From: a virus
DNA: 39,369 bases
Virus record (IMG/VR): IMGVR_UViG_3300048833_000051
Span: 1-39,369 of that record
Reading direction: 5' to 3' (one strand)
Position 1 is the first letter of the stretch. The number at the start of each line of letters is the position of its first letter. The notes beneath the pieces were generated by a model. That model made no database searches and was not told where the DNA came from. It worked only from the letters and a program-made list of their open reading frames with translations. Positions 8,317-13,490 of this stretch are shown here, in pieces. The position numbers and the translations under genes are program-made.

Positions 8317-8481
8317 CTAGCGCCTTCTCCAGCAGGTCCAGTGCCAGCCCTTCTTGCCCTTGAATACTTGGAAGTATGGCAGGCGTGGCTTATCAGCAAC
8401 TATATGGAACGAAACTCCATGATGCCTAGGGTTGAGCCTTCCCTCTCGGTATTGCTCTGCTAATTTTGGCATGTCGCTCAC
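8317..8481 (-). CDS. Hypothetical basic protein, 54 aa
   Basis: Fifty-four residues starting at GTG 8481, with a strong ribosome-binding site GGGGGAG five bases upstream. The protein is basic and aromatic (HHGVSFHIVADKPRLPYFQV, then KGKKGWHWTCWRRR). A conserved-looking short fold with a Lys/Trp/Arg-rich end suggests nucleic-acid or membrane-surface contact, but no family is recognised. It follows the spanin pair by 19 bases. Confidence 0.6.
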   Translation of the reverse strand: MSDMPKLAEQYREGRLNPRHHGVSFHIVADKPRLPYFQVFKGKKGWHWTCWRRR

Positions 8482-8500
8482 TTGCACTCCCCCTTGTTAA

Positions 8501-9022
8501 CTACTTCACAGCCGCTTGCTGGGTTGCCCATGCCTGCCATGCCGCTACTGTCTCGTAGGCGATGTGACACCGCTCGGTGTTGACGGCGTGGGTGTCGGCA
8601 ACGTCTGCAATGGGGACAGGGGCTGCATCAGTGATGCTGGCGGACTCGGGAATGGAACCCGTGATGGCGGCATCGAAGAACAGCCGGAAGCCACCAGGCA
8701 GCTCGCCAGAATCCACAGGAACGAATACCTCACGGACGGTTTCGATTGCACGGGCTTTCTCCCTGACGACCTGAACGCGGTCAACGTAGACGGTTTCGAC
8801 CTTCACGGTCACTTTGGCGCGTAAGGCGGTCAATCGGGCGATCTCCGCCTCATCCCTAGCCTTCTGGGCATCCCACTGGGCCTGAACCTCGGCCTTACCT
8901 TCCGCCTTTTCGCTATGGCCGTACCACAGGACTGAGCCTACCACTCCAAGCGCGAGCAAGGCTATCAGCCCCCACTTGATTAGGCTGGCGTAGGGGGCGA
9001 GTGGGTCAGGGAGTCGCATCAT
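8501..9022 (-). CDS. i-spanin (Rz-like inner-membrane lysis protein)
   Basis: A 173-residue protein with a short cytoplasmic N-terminus, one membrane segment at about residues 17-34 (GLIALLALGVVGSVLWYG), then a long charged helix (about 36-95) that should form a periplasmic coiled coil, and a C-terminal periplasmic domain. This is the layout of Rz-type i-spanins, which join an outer-membrane lipoprotein partner to fuse inner and outer membranes in the last step of lysis of Gram-negative hosts. The partner is encoded in another frame within this gene (8545-8751), as in the lambda Rz/Rz1 pair, which confirms the assignment. Two ATGs (MMRL) compete for the start. Confidence 0.85.
   Translation of the reverse strand: MMRLPDPLAPYASLIKWGLIALLALGVVGSVLWYGHSEKAEGKAEVQAQWDAQKARDEAEIARLTALRAKVTVKVETVYVDRVQVVREKARAIETVREVFVPVDSGELPGGFRLFFDAAITGSIPESASITDAAPVPIADVADTHAVNTERCHIAYETVAAWQAWATQQAAVK
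8545..8751 (-). CDS. o-spanin (Rz1-like outer-membrane lipoprotein), embedded in the i-spanin gene
   Basis: A 68-residue lipoprotein read in a different frame entirely inside the i-spanin gene. I place the start at GTG 8751, seven bases after GGGAG; a TTG at 8784 is possible but has no such site. The signal peptide (FLWILASCLVASGCSS) has two possible lipidation cysteines, in LASC and in ASGC. The mature part is proline/serine-rich (MPPSRVPFPSPPASL), the hallmark of Rz1 proteins. It should sit in the inner leaflet of the outer membrane and bind the i-spanin across the periplasm. Confidence 0.82.
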   Translation of the reverse strand: MQSKPSVRYSFLWILASCLVASGCSSMPPSRVPFPSPPASLMQPLSPLQTLPTPTPSTPSGVTSPTRQ

Positions 9023-9074
9023 CCACCCATGTATTCCACAGCAGCGTCACGGCGTACCAGATTGCGTCAATCAT
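9006..9074 (-). CDS. Possible 22-aa peptide
   Basis: A 22-residue frame (MIDAIWYAVTLLWNTWVDD, then ATP) begins in an ATGATTGA overlap with the stop of the upstream gene and overlaps the i-spanin start. It fills the only gap between those genes and is hydrophobic and aromatic. Position suggests a coupled tiny lysis-region peptide, or simply a leader that carries ribosomes to the i-spanin start. Weak evidence. Confidence 0.3.
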   Translation of the reverse strand: MIDAIWYAVTLLWNTWVDDATP

Positions 9075-9297
9075 AGCGGAGCATCCGGATACTGCGAGCC
9101 ACCTCGCGGGTCGCCTCGACCATGCGGGCATTGCGTGCATCCTCGTGGCGCTGGCGTTCATGCTCGATCTGCTCGGCCTTGCGGTCGGCGATCAGCTTTG
9201 GGGCGATCTCGGGATGCTTGGCACAAGCGGCATAGAACCTTCGTTCTTCCTCATGTCGATACAGGCTTGAAGCAAGCGCGATGTAGGACTGGATCAT
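9067..9297 (-). CDS. Hypothetical helical protein, 76 aa
   Basis: A 76-residue, highly charged helical protein (HEEERRFYAACAKHPEIAPK, then AEQIEHERQRHEDARNAR). ATG 9297 is preceded by AAGGGAAGG. It is the first gene after the terminator at 9311-9348, so its message must come from read-through or a promoter I cannot see. It lies within the lysis region between the holin-like genes and the spanins. Function unknown. Confidence 0.7.
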   Translation of the reverse strand: MIQSYIALASSLYRHEEERRFYAACAKHPEIAPKLIADRKAEQIEHERQRHEDARNARMVEATREVARSIRMLRYD

Positions 9298-9310
9298 GGC
9301 CTTCCCTTGT

Positions 9311-9348
9311 AAAAAGACCCCGGGCGGAGGAGCCGCAGACTCCGGGGT
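9311..9348 (-). terminator. Rho-independent terminator
   Basis: On the minus strand, ACCCCGG and CCGGGGT (9342-9348 and 9317-9323) close a stem that contains an inner GCGG/CCGC hairpin, followed directly by CTTTTTA (U-tract 9315-9311). This is the best intrinsic terminator in the window. It lies downstream of the holin genes and the tRNA-like element and upstream of the spanin region, so it probably reduces rather than stops late transcription, since terminase and head genes lie beyond it. Confidence 0.75.
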
Positions 9349-9434
9349 GAAACTTGTGTGGTGGCCGGTGCTGATCTCCGGCTTCCCATGTAGCGTCCAT
9401 TGGTAGTCATGCGCTTCGTTTACGCGGCATTTCA

Positions 9435-9502
9435 GCCTGCCGGCGGGACTCGAACCCGCAACCCCCGGGCCGCCAGCCCCGGTCGTCTAACCTGTTGATA
9501 GG
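9435..9502 (-). tRNA. tRNA-like element, anticodon position GGC (Ala)
   Basis: The minus strand shows a perfect T arm (GCGGG-TTCGAGT-CCCGC), a 5-base variable loop, an anticodon arm with loop CTGGCGG (GGC at positions 34-36, U33 kept) and 4 of 5 stem pairs, and a 7-bp acceptor with two mismatches. The D region is only 14 bases and no CCA is encoded. The layout is the same as the Gly-type element at 11005-11074. It may be a degenerate tRNA, an unusual short-D-arm tRNA, or a tRNA mimic. It is followed by hairpins and the terminator at 9311-9348, so a discrete RNA is possible. Confidence 0.45.
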
Positions 9503-9584
9503 CACACAACTGCGCATCAGCCTGCGCATTCACCACATCCCATCCTACAACGAAAACGGCAGCGATGGGATACCGCTCGTCGGG

Positions 9585-9728
9585 TTATTCGGCCTTCCCG
9601 TCCAGCACGTCAGCCGCATCACGGAGCATGTCGGCGATGGTTCCTTCACCAACGGCGGGGATATCGGAAAGGTCGACAGCCTTACGCTGGCCACTGGTCG
9701 GCGGCTTCTTGGGTGGTGGTGTAATCAC
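9585..9728 (-). CDS. Hypothetical protein, about 47 aa
   Basis: A small frame with a proline/lysine start (MITPPPKKPP) and a helical second half (VGEGTIADMLRDAADVLDG). GTG 9728 is the only standard start; the frame stays open back to about 9743, where the upstream AAGGAG would be well placed for a non-standard ATC. It follows the 103-residue membrane protein directly. Composition looks coding, but the start is unresolved. Downstream (9537-9571) lies an 8-bp stem ATCCCATC/GATGGGAT with a 19-base loop and no U-tract. Confidence 0.45.
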   Translation of the reverse strand: MITPPPKKPPTSGQRKAVDLSDIPAVGEGTIADMLRDAADVLDGKAE

Positions 9729-9730
9729 GA

Positions 9731-10042
9731 TTATGGTCGGGATGGCACTTTCTCCTTATCCAGCTTGAGGGCTTTCTCTTGCAGGGCCGGGGCCATCATG
9801 TACGTGGCATTCACGTAGTCTCGCATGTCGGCCATCTCTCGGTTTAACGTTAAAAACGCCACCGCCAGCGCGATGTTCATCACAAACGACACCATGCAGC
9901 AGGTCACGACAATCCACATGCCCGCCCCGCCTGCGTTGATATTGATCGTCGCCGTGCCGGACTTCTCCCCCGGGGCCGACAGCGCAATCGTCTCAACCAG
10001 CAGCCGCTCCAGCCGATCAAGCTCCCCGGGCAAGTTGCTCAT
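9731..10042 (-). CDS. Membrane protein of the lysis cassette, 103 aa
   Basis: A 103-residue protein with a soluble N-terminus (1-40), one long hydrophobic segment (about 41-66, MWIVVTCCMVSFVMNIALAV) and a charged helical C-terminus. Its start overlaps the previous membrane gene by 4 bases, in a run endolysin - two-TM protein - one-TM protein - this protein. A single-TM protein here could be a holin modulator or antiholin. Nothing in the sequence separates these possibilities. Confidence 0.72.
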   Translation of the reverse strand: MSNLPGELDRLERLLVETIALSAPGEKSGTATININAGGAGMWIVVTCCMVSFVMNIALAVAFLTLNREMADMRDYVNATYMMAPALQEKALKLDKEKVPSRP

Positions 10043-10275
10043 TTCGCTGCAGCCGCACCCTTCAACTCGTGAACGGTCTTCAGAATCTCGGCCAATTGGT
10101 GCTGAATCTCGGACATGACCGTCTCCATTTTCGTCAGTTCAGGGTGTCGAACGTACCGCTCCGCCACGTCCAGGCGATGCGCTTCCAGCGCCCGCTGGAT
10201 CGAATAGACCCAAGCCACAAGGCCAAGGATGGCAGGGCCGACAAGGTATTGCAGCAGGGACAGGTACTCGTTCAC
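10039..10275 (-). CDS. One-TM protein, possible holin or antiholin
   Basis: A 78-residue protein with a hydrophobic N-terminal segment (about 7-24, LLQYLVGPAILGLVAWVY) followed by a charged helix and a predicted coiled coil (about 45-72). N-out topology with a cytoplasmic helical tail is expected. Such proteins are frequent beside phage endolysins and include single-TM holins. Both ends overlap neighbours by 4 bases. Exact role is unproven. Confidence 0.75.
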   Translation of the reverse strand: MNEYLSLLQYLVGPAILGLVAWVYSIQRALEAHRLDVAERYVRHPELTKMETVMSEIQHQLAEILKTVHELKGAAAAK

Positions 10276-10547
10276 TTTTCCAAGCCCTTCTGCTTGAAAC
10301 TCGTAGCAAACGGGTTCAGCACGCTGGAAACCGACAGGGCGGCCAGCCCCACAAGGAACCAGTCAGGCGTCAGGTCTTGCACGCGCTGCGGCCATGCGGC
10401 AAACGTCACGATAGCCAGCGACGCCATGCCAGACGCCAGTCCGAGCCATGTCGAAATCTTGCGCTTCCACCCGGTGAAGTCGAATCGCCGGCTCATGGCT
10501 GGTGATCCTTCGGGGAGGAATCCAAGGATGAAATCCAGCATGGTCAA
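10272..10547 (-). CDS. Candidate holin, two membrane segments, 91 aa
   Basis: A 91-residue protein with two hydrophobic stretches (about 33-50 and 62-79) joined by a short polar turn containing WPQRVQDLTPDW, and a basic C-terminus (FKQKGLEK). This is the layout of class II-type holins, which form inner-membrane lesions that release or activate the endolysin. It overlaps the endolysin stop by 4 bases. Two ATGs two codons apart (MTM) resemble dual-start holin genes, though without the lysine that marks lambda's antiholin start. The best holin candidate in the window. Confidence 0.7.
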   Translation of the reverse strand: MTMLDFILGFLPEGSPAMSRRFDFTGWKRKISTWLGLASGMASLAIVTFAAWPQRVQDLTPDWFLVGLAALSVSSVLNPFATSFKQKGLEK

Positions 10548-10948
10548 CCCCTTTTCAGTTCAAAGTGGGGGCGGTCTGGCGTGGACTTCCACGATCCTCC
10601 CCATGTGATCGGGACGCCCAACTCGGTTGCCGCGTCCTGCATGGCGGCGGCGATATGCGGGTACAGGCCCAGCCTGCCGGAGTTGTCCCACTCAATCGCC
10701 CCATTTACCCAAGGGGCCAAGTCAACCGCGTTGCCACCGATATGGTTGCTGTTGCGAGTCCATGTGACCTTGGGGCCGGGCTTGGTGCGCCCCTGCGCGT
10801 ATAGCGCGTCCTGCTCTGCCTGCGTGCGGTTGCCTTGCACAACCACGAAATCCACTTCCGTTAGCTCAATGGCCCTTTCGACCACTGCCGCCAGCTTCGG
10901 GTTCACCCCGGCCAGCTTGTCACGCGAACGCTTGGAAAGTCTGAACAT
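10544..10948 (-). CDS. Endolysin, L-alanyl-D-glutamate peptidase type (peptidase M15)
   Basis: A 134-residue peptidoglycan peptidase of the VanY/CwlK/T5-Lys type. The zinc site is clear: SNHIGGNAVDLAP (67-79) gives H69 and D76, and DRPHFEL near the C-terminus gives H128; the preceding Q-G-N-R-T-Q-A-E-Q-D segment is the usual family start. It cleaves the L-Ala-D-Glu bond in the peptide stem. There is no signal peptide, so it depends on a holin. It is the first gene after the Gly-tRNA-like element and has its own candidate promoter at 10974-11001. Confidence 0.92.
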   Translation of the reverse strand: MFRLSKRSRDKLAGVNPKLAAVVERAIELTEVDFVVVQGNRTQAEQDALYAQGRTKPGPKVTWTRNSNHIGGNAVDLAPWVNGAIEWDNSGRLGLYPHIAAAMQDAATELGVPITWGGSWKSTPDRPHFELKRG

Positions 10949-10973
10949 GGGAAGGCACCCCTATGGATGCCGC

Positions 10974-11001
10974 ATCATACCGCGTGAAGTGTGAGATGCA
11001 A
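10974..11001 (-). promoter_or_regulatory. Candidate promoter for the lysis cassette
   Basis: On the minus strand TTGCAT (11001-10996), 16 bases, TATGAT (10979-10974). The -10 box matches the sigma70 consensus at five of six positions, the -35 at three. It lies between the 3' end of the tRNA-like gene and the endolysin start (10948), so it could boost lysis gene expression inside the long late operon. Confidence 0.35.
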
Positions 11002-11004
11002 GGT

Positions 11005-11074
11005 TGGAGCGAAACCGGGGACTCGAACCCCGCCTGCACGGCTTGGAAGGCCAGCGGATACCGTTATGTCTCGC
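11005..11074 (-). tRNA. tRNA-Gly(UCC)-like gene with short D arm and encoded CCA
   Basis: The minus strand folds into a full 7-bp acceptor stem (GCGAGAC/GTTTCGC) with discriminator T and encoded CCA, a perfect 5-bp T arm with loop TTCGAGT, a 5-base variable loop, and an anticodon arm with loop CTTCCAA, giving anticodon UCC (Gly) with U33 and A37; one anticodon-stem pair is a mismatch. The D region is only 13 bases (normally about 19), with a possible CGG/CCG mini-stem. An encoded CCA and intact acceptor argue that it is processed. Phage tRNAs often supplement rare host codons. The odd D arm lowers confidence that it is charged normally. Confidence 0.65.
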
Positions 11075-11081
11075 TAAAGTT

Positions 11082-11143
11082 GCCGGAGACCGCTGGGGAG
11101 TGCGGCCTCCGGCGTACCCAGCCAAAGGGGAGGATGGCTGGGT
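11082..11143 (-). other. Two tandem hairpins upstream of the Gly-tRNA-like gene
   Basis: Hairpin 1: ACCCAGCCA (11116-11124) and TGGCTGGGT (11135-11143), a perfect 9-bp stem with a 10-base loop. Hairpin 2: GCCGGAG (11082-11088) and CTCCGGC (11107-11113), extended inward by CCGC/GCGG. Neither is followed by a U-tract on the minus strand, so simple termination is unlikely. They lie just before the tRNA 5' end and may be RNA-processing or mRNA-stability elements. Confidence 0.55.
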
Positions 11144-11153
11144 GTGAACGATG

Positions 11154-11321
11154 TTACTCCAGTTTTCGGCGCTTGAGTTCCTTCCGCGCCGCGTCGGCCT
11201 CACGCTGGGCCTGCCGTGCCTCCTTCTGCCGGCGGTCGGCGATCATCTGGTACATGGCTGCGAAGCCGGCCATCTCGGCGTCGTCCAGCGTGGCAAAAAG
11301 TTTGGCGAGTGATTGACTCAT
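11154..11321 (-). CDS. Hypothetical helical protein, 55 aa
   Basis: A 55-residue protein with a short hydrophobic start (SQSLAKLFATLDDAEMAGF) and a strongly charged helical tail (DRRQKEARQAQREADAAR, then KELKRRKLE). It begins in an ATGA overlap with the RusA gene. The basic helix could bind nucleic acid, and the coupling to a Holliday-junction resolvase suggests recombination or DNA processing, but this is context only. Confidence 0.65.
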   Translation of the reverse strand: MSQSLAKLFATLDDAEMAGFAAMYQMIADRRQKEARQAQREADAARKELKRRKLE

Positions 11322-11689
11322 GGCATCGGCCCGCTGGTGATCCGAATCCGAACCTCTCCGCCCTTCCGAACCTCATCCTTCACCCAAGGGTGCGGCACGA
11401 ACCTAGCATCGTCTACGCCCATACCATCCGCGATACCGTCCAGCCACGGTTTCAGCGAGGACAACAGGCCGTCCGCATCGCGTCGACGCTTGTCGGCAGG
11501 GTAGGCGTCGATCCAGACGTGCAAGCGCCCTTCAGCCCACGGGATCAAGTGCCATCCGCATGCCTTCGCCGCCATGTGTCCATCAGCACGGGCCACCTTT
11601 GCTGCCTTGCTGCGCTTCGCCCAATGGACGCGAGCGTTCGGGTGCAGGTCGCGGGACGGCCACGGCAGGACGATCTCGTACGCCATCAT
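11318..11689 (-). CDS. rusA: RusA-family Holliday junction resolvase
   Basis: A 123-residue protein with the family hallmarks: N-terminal LPWPSRDLHPNARVHWAKR and the central DKRRRDADGLLSSLK, placing acidic residues D71 and D73 with a third at D93/D94 and a lysine at 80. These match the metal-binding aspartates and catalytic lysine of E. coli RusA (D70, D72, D91, K76). The dimer cuts four-way junctions, resolving recombination intermediates and branched concatemers before packaging. It lies in the recombination/replication stretch with NinB-like and Ref-like genes, a common phage grouping. Two adjacent ATGs (MMAY) are possible starts. Confidence 0.92.
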   Translation of the reverse strand: MMAYEIVLPWPSRDLHPNARVHWAKRSKAAKVARADGHMAAKACGWHLIPWAEGRLHVWIDAYPADKRRRDADGLLSSLKPWLDGIADGMGVDDARFVPHPWVKDEVRKGGEVRIRITSGPMP

Positions 11690-11695
11690 TTGAGC

Positions 11696-11893
11696 TTAAT
11701 TCCCATCGTCACAATGCCCCTTCCGCCTCTCGTACCCGCACACCGTGAGCAACCGCTGCAGCACCCGCAGCGCGCGCCCATCCCCGTTCGTGGCCTCCTT
11801 CCTCGCGGCTTCTGATAGGCGCTGGACGATTTCGTCGCGCCCGTAGTCGATTAGGGTATCCGGGTTCGGGGGCGTTGCGCTGTCAAGATTCAC
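11696..11893 (-). CDS. Hypothetical protein, 65 aa
   Basis: A 65-residue protein with an N-terminal polar segment and a helical body (DEIVQRLSEAARKEATNGDG, then ALRVLQRLLTVCGYERRKG). It starts in an ATGA overlap with the DUF551 gene and precedes rusA by 6 bases. Short helical proteins of this look often sit beside phage nucleases. No domain recognised. Confidence 0.65.
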   Translation of the reverse strand: MNLDSATPPNPDTLIDYGRDEIVQRLSEAARKEATNGDGRALRVLQRLLTVCGYERRKGHCDDGN

Positions 11894-12111
11894 TTCGGCG
11901 GCTCCGGTAGTGGTTGCCAGTGGGTTGGATCTTTCTCAAAAGCATCATATTCGCAGCAGTACCAATGCCCCCGCACAAACCATCCCGTAAAAATATAGTA
12001 ACCGGGGTCAAGGTCGAGATTCGGGCCAATCTGTCCGCCTTCGCTTGGCTGGTATAGCAGGATAGGCTCGCCGGTTTTCGGCGCGGTTTCGATTGGCTGC
12101 CATTTACTCAT
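11890..12111 (-). CDS. DUF551-type protein, 73 aa
   Basis: A short protein with the DUF551 signature: W-x-P-I-E-T-A-P-K at the start, a central aromatic GW...G-W segment and THWQPLPEPP at the end. The family is widespread in phages and prophages and has no known biochemical role. The start is ATG 12111, in a TGATG overlap with the Ref-like gene; a GTG one codon upstream is also possible. GGAGG lies only two bases before the ATG, unusually close, so initiation probably relies on re-initiation after the upstream stop. Confidence 0.8.
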   Translation of the reverse strand: MSKWQPIETAPKTGEPILLYQPSEGGQIGPNLDLDPGYYIFTGWFVRGHWYCCEYDAFEKDPTHWQPLPEPPK

Positions 12112-12458
12112 CACCTCCCACCAATAATAGAATCACGCCAGATGGCGATAAGCCGGTTTTGCTCGGCCAGCAACGCATCATCGTCGCCGAACACTTCGCG
12201 GAACCGGCGCGGCTCGCGGGCGTAGCTGGGCTGTCCGGAATCCAAGCCTACACCCCTGTGGCACCACTCACAAAGGCCAATGGTGAAGTCATGGCCCCTG
12301 CGCTTTTGGCCGTGCTTCCCGCCCACTGTCAAGTGATGAATTTCACAGGCTCGCCGCTCGCCACGGGACAGGCAGGTGATGCAGCCAATGTCCTGCAATA
12401 TGACGAAGCGCGTTTTCTGCGCGATGGTCGGGGTTCCTGTGGATCGGCGCTGCTTCAT
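12111..12458 (-). CDS. Ref-like RecA-dependent HNH nuclease
   Basis: A 115-residue protein with paired cysteines (C26-x2-C29 and C63-x2-C66), tandem histidines H41-H42 and the motif GLCEWCHRG, the layout of the phage P1 Ref (recombination enhancement) HNH family. P1 Ref cuts DNA at RecA-made D-loops. ATG 12458 is chosen because it forms a 4-base overlap with the upstream gene; the frame extends 4 codons further. Compared with P1 Ref this is the C-terminal nuclease part only, as in many phage homologues. It lies between NinB-like and RusA genes, consistent with recombination-linked DNA processing. Confidence 0.85.
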   Translation of the reverse strand: MKQRRSTGTPTIAQKTRFVILQDIGCITCLSRGERRACEIHHLTVGGKHGQKRRGHDFTIGLCEWCHRGVGLDSGQPSYAREPRRFREVFGDDDALLAEQNRLIAIWRDSIIGGR

Positions 12459-12658
12459 GGCTGCAACCATAGGAACAACATGAAGCCTGCGCCGAACACG
12501 ACGCCTGCCGTGAAGTAGATTACAACCGCTACATTGTCCGCCTTCGTATTCCTTTCGTCCGACGAAATGTAAGCGCCACGCAGCCTAATAATCTCATCCG
12601 CCGCAAGGGCGAGTTGCTGCCGCATGACCTCGGCGGTCGGTTGTAGTTTGCGCTTCAT
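12455..12658 (-). CDS. Small one-TM protein, 67 aa
   Basis: A 67-residue protein with a charged helical N-terminus (about 1-40) and a C-terminal membrane segment (about 43-65, NVAVVIYFTAGVVFGAGFML). It is tail-anchored in layout, with the soluble part in the cytoplasm. Both ends overlap neighbours by 4 bases. Its place between NinB-like and Ref-like recombination genes is unusual for a membrane protein. Function unknown. Confidence 0.68.
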   Translation of the reverse strand: MKRKLQPTAEVMRQQLALAADEIIRLRGAYISSDERNTKADNVAVVIYFTAGVVFGAGFMLFLWLQP

Positions 12659-13098
12659 GCAGCCCGCTCCTTCTCTGGATACACAAGGGTCACGCCCTTG
12701 GGCTTGTAGTGGTCTTGAATGTCCGCCATGCAGGCGTCCAGTTGGCGCGTGGTCATGGCTGAAGTCACCGGCAGAATGTCCATCGCCACCAGCTTATCCT
12801 CGTAGCCCAGCGGCTTTATTACCCGATCATACGCGGCCCGGAAGTCGTCATCCTCGGCGCGCAGAATCGGAACCCCGAAATGTAATTTACAGAACCGCTT
12901 GACGCCCCTCGGGTCATACTCCCGAAGCTCACGCGACACCTGGCCGAACCATCCGTGCAGCACCGCGTTCTGCTCAACGCTGCGTCCCTTGCCTTCCTTT
13001 ATCGTCAACTCAAGGTAGCGCCGGGAGTGCCACAGCTCTCGCAGCATCCCCACGAACGACTGAAGCTCCACTTCACTGTTGACGATGTGCTTCGACAT
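12655..13098 (-). CDS. ninB: NinB-like recombination protein
   Basis: A 147-residue protein matching the NinB (lambda Orf) layout: an N-terminal beta segment leading to RSVEQNAVLHGWFGQVSREL, the family's conserved R-S-x-x-Q-N motif, then a helical C-terminal region. Lambda Orf is a dimeric recombination mediator that binds single-stranded DNA and SSB and can replace RecFOR in loading recombinase. ATG 13098 is preferred over GTG 13101 because AAGG lies seven bases before it. The TGATG junction couples it to the preceding small gene. The second half (TSAMTTRQLDACMADIQDHY) is less certain but fits the family length. Confidence 0.82.
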   Translation of the reverse strand: MSKHIVNSEVELQSFVGMLRELWHSRRYLELTIKEGKGRSVEQNAVLHGWFGQVSRELREYDPRGVKRFCKLHFGVPILRAEDDDFRAAYDRVIKPLGYEDKLVAMDILPVTSAMTTRQLDACMADIQDHYKPKGVTLVYPEKERAA

Positions 13099-13271
13099 CA
13101 CGTCACCTTGAAGAACTGGTAGTGGTCGCGCAGGGCGAGGATGGTGCTGGCGTCCTGATAGCAGCAGTCCAGCCCGTTGACCGTCGTGTCGCTCGGGCGA
13201 GCCTTGCGGTAATCCGGATTCGGCTCAAGCCGCACCGGCTCAACCTTGGGCTTGTCTGACTTGCGCGTCAT
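13098..13271 (-). CDS. Hypothetical protein, 57 aa
   Basis: A 57-residue protein (starts MTRKSDKPKVEP, ends HYQFFKVT) with a basic N-terminus and a C-terminal helix (CCYQDASTILALRDHYQFF). ATG 13271 has a good GAGGG site eight bases upstream. It is the first gene after a 69-bp gap that holds a copy of the CCGACAnnnGGT motif and a weak promoter, so it probably opens the recombination sub-operon (this gene, NinB-like, Ref-like, RusA). Function unknown. Confidence 0.65.
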   Translation of the reverse strand: MTRKSDKPKVEPVRLEPNPDYRKARPSDTTVNGLDCCYQDASTILALRDHYQFFKVT

Positions 13272-13316
13272 ATTTGTTTCCCTCGCATGCTGTAACGATA
13301 CGGATATTCCTGCGCC

Positions 13317-13344
13317 ATAGTTGACCGCTTGTCGGAAAGTTCAT
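13317..13344 (-). promoter_or_regulatory. Candidate promoter with CCGACAnnnGGT motif (third copy)
   Basis: On the minus strand ATGAAC (13344-13339), a 16-base spacer containing CCGACAAGCGGT (13335-13324), then AACTAT (13322-13317). The boxes are weak (three of six matches each), but the 12-base motif is identical to the one in the leftward promoter at 16399-16426 and sits in the same slot of the spacer. It lies at the end of the 49-residue gene and 46 bases upstream of ATG 13271. Confidence 0.4.
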
Positions 13345-13490
13345 TTGCTCCACAATTCCGCCAGGTGCCGCATAGTCGCTGCCATAAGCCTCTCGCCTTC
13401 CCACTCGTGCGGGTCTTTCTGCGGGTCTAGCTTTTCCTCTATGGCAGCCGCTTGATTGTTCAGCCATTCGATTCTCTCTTCGATATTCAT
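13341..13490 (-). CDS. Hypothetical protein, 49 aa
   Basis: A 49-residue acidic helical protein (MNIEERIEWLNNQAAAIEEK, then DPHEWEGERLMAATMRHLAEL). It starts in an ATGA overlap with the DnaB-like helicase stop, which supports translation. A small helical protein right after a helicase may act with it, but no family is recognised. Confidence 0.62.
   Translation of the reverse strand: MNIEERIEWLNNQAAAIEEKLDPQKDPHEWEGERLMAATMRHLAELWSK

Noticed and set aside
10961-11203. Minus-strand 80-codon frame
   Set aside because: Runs through the Gly-tRNA-like gene and the two hairpins; composition not protein-like.
12093-12518. Plus-strand 141-codon frame over the DUF551 and Ref-like genes
   Set aside because: Both genes beneath it carry recognisable motifs; the plus-strand frame has none.
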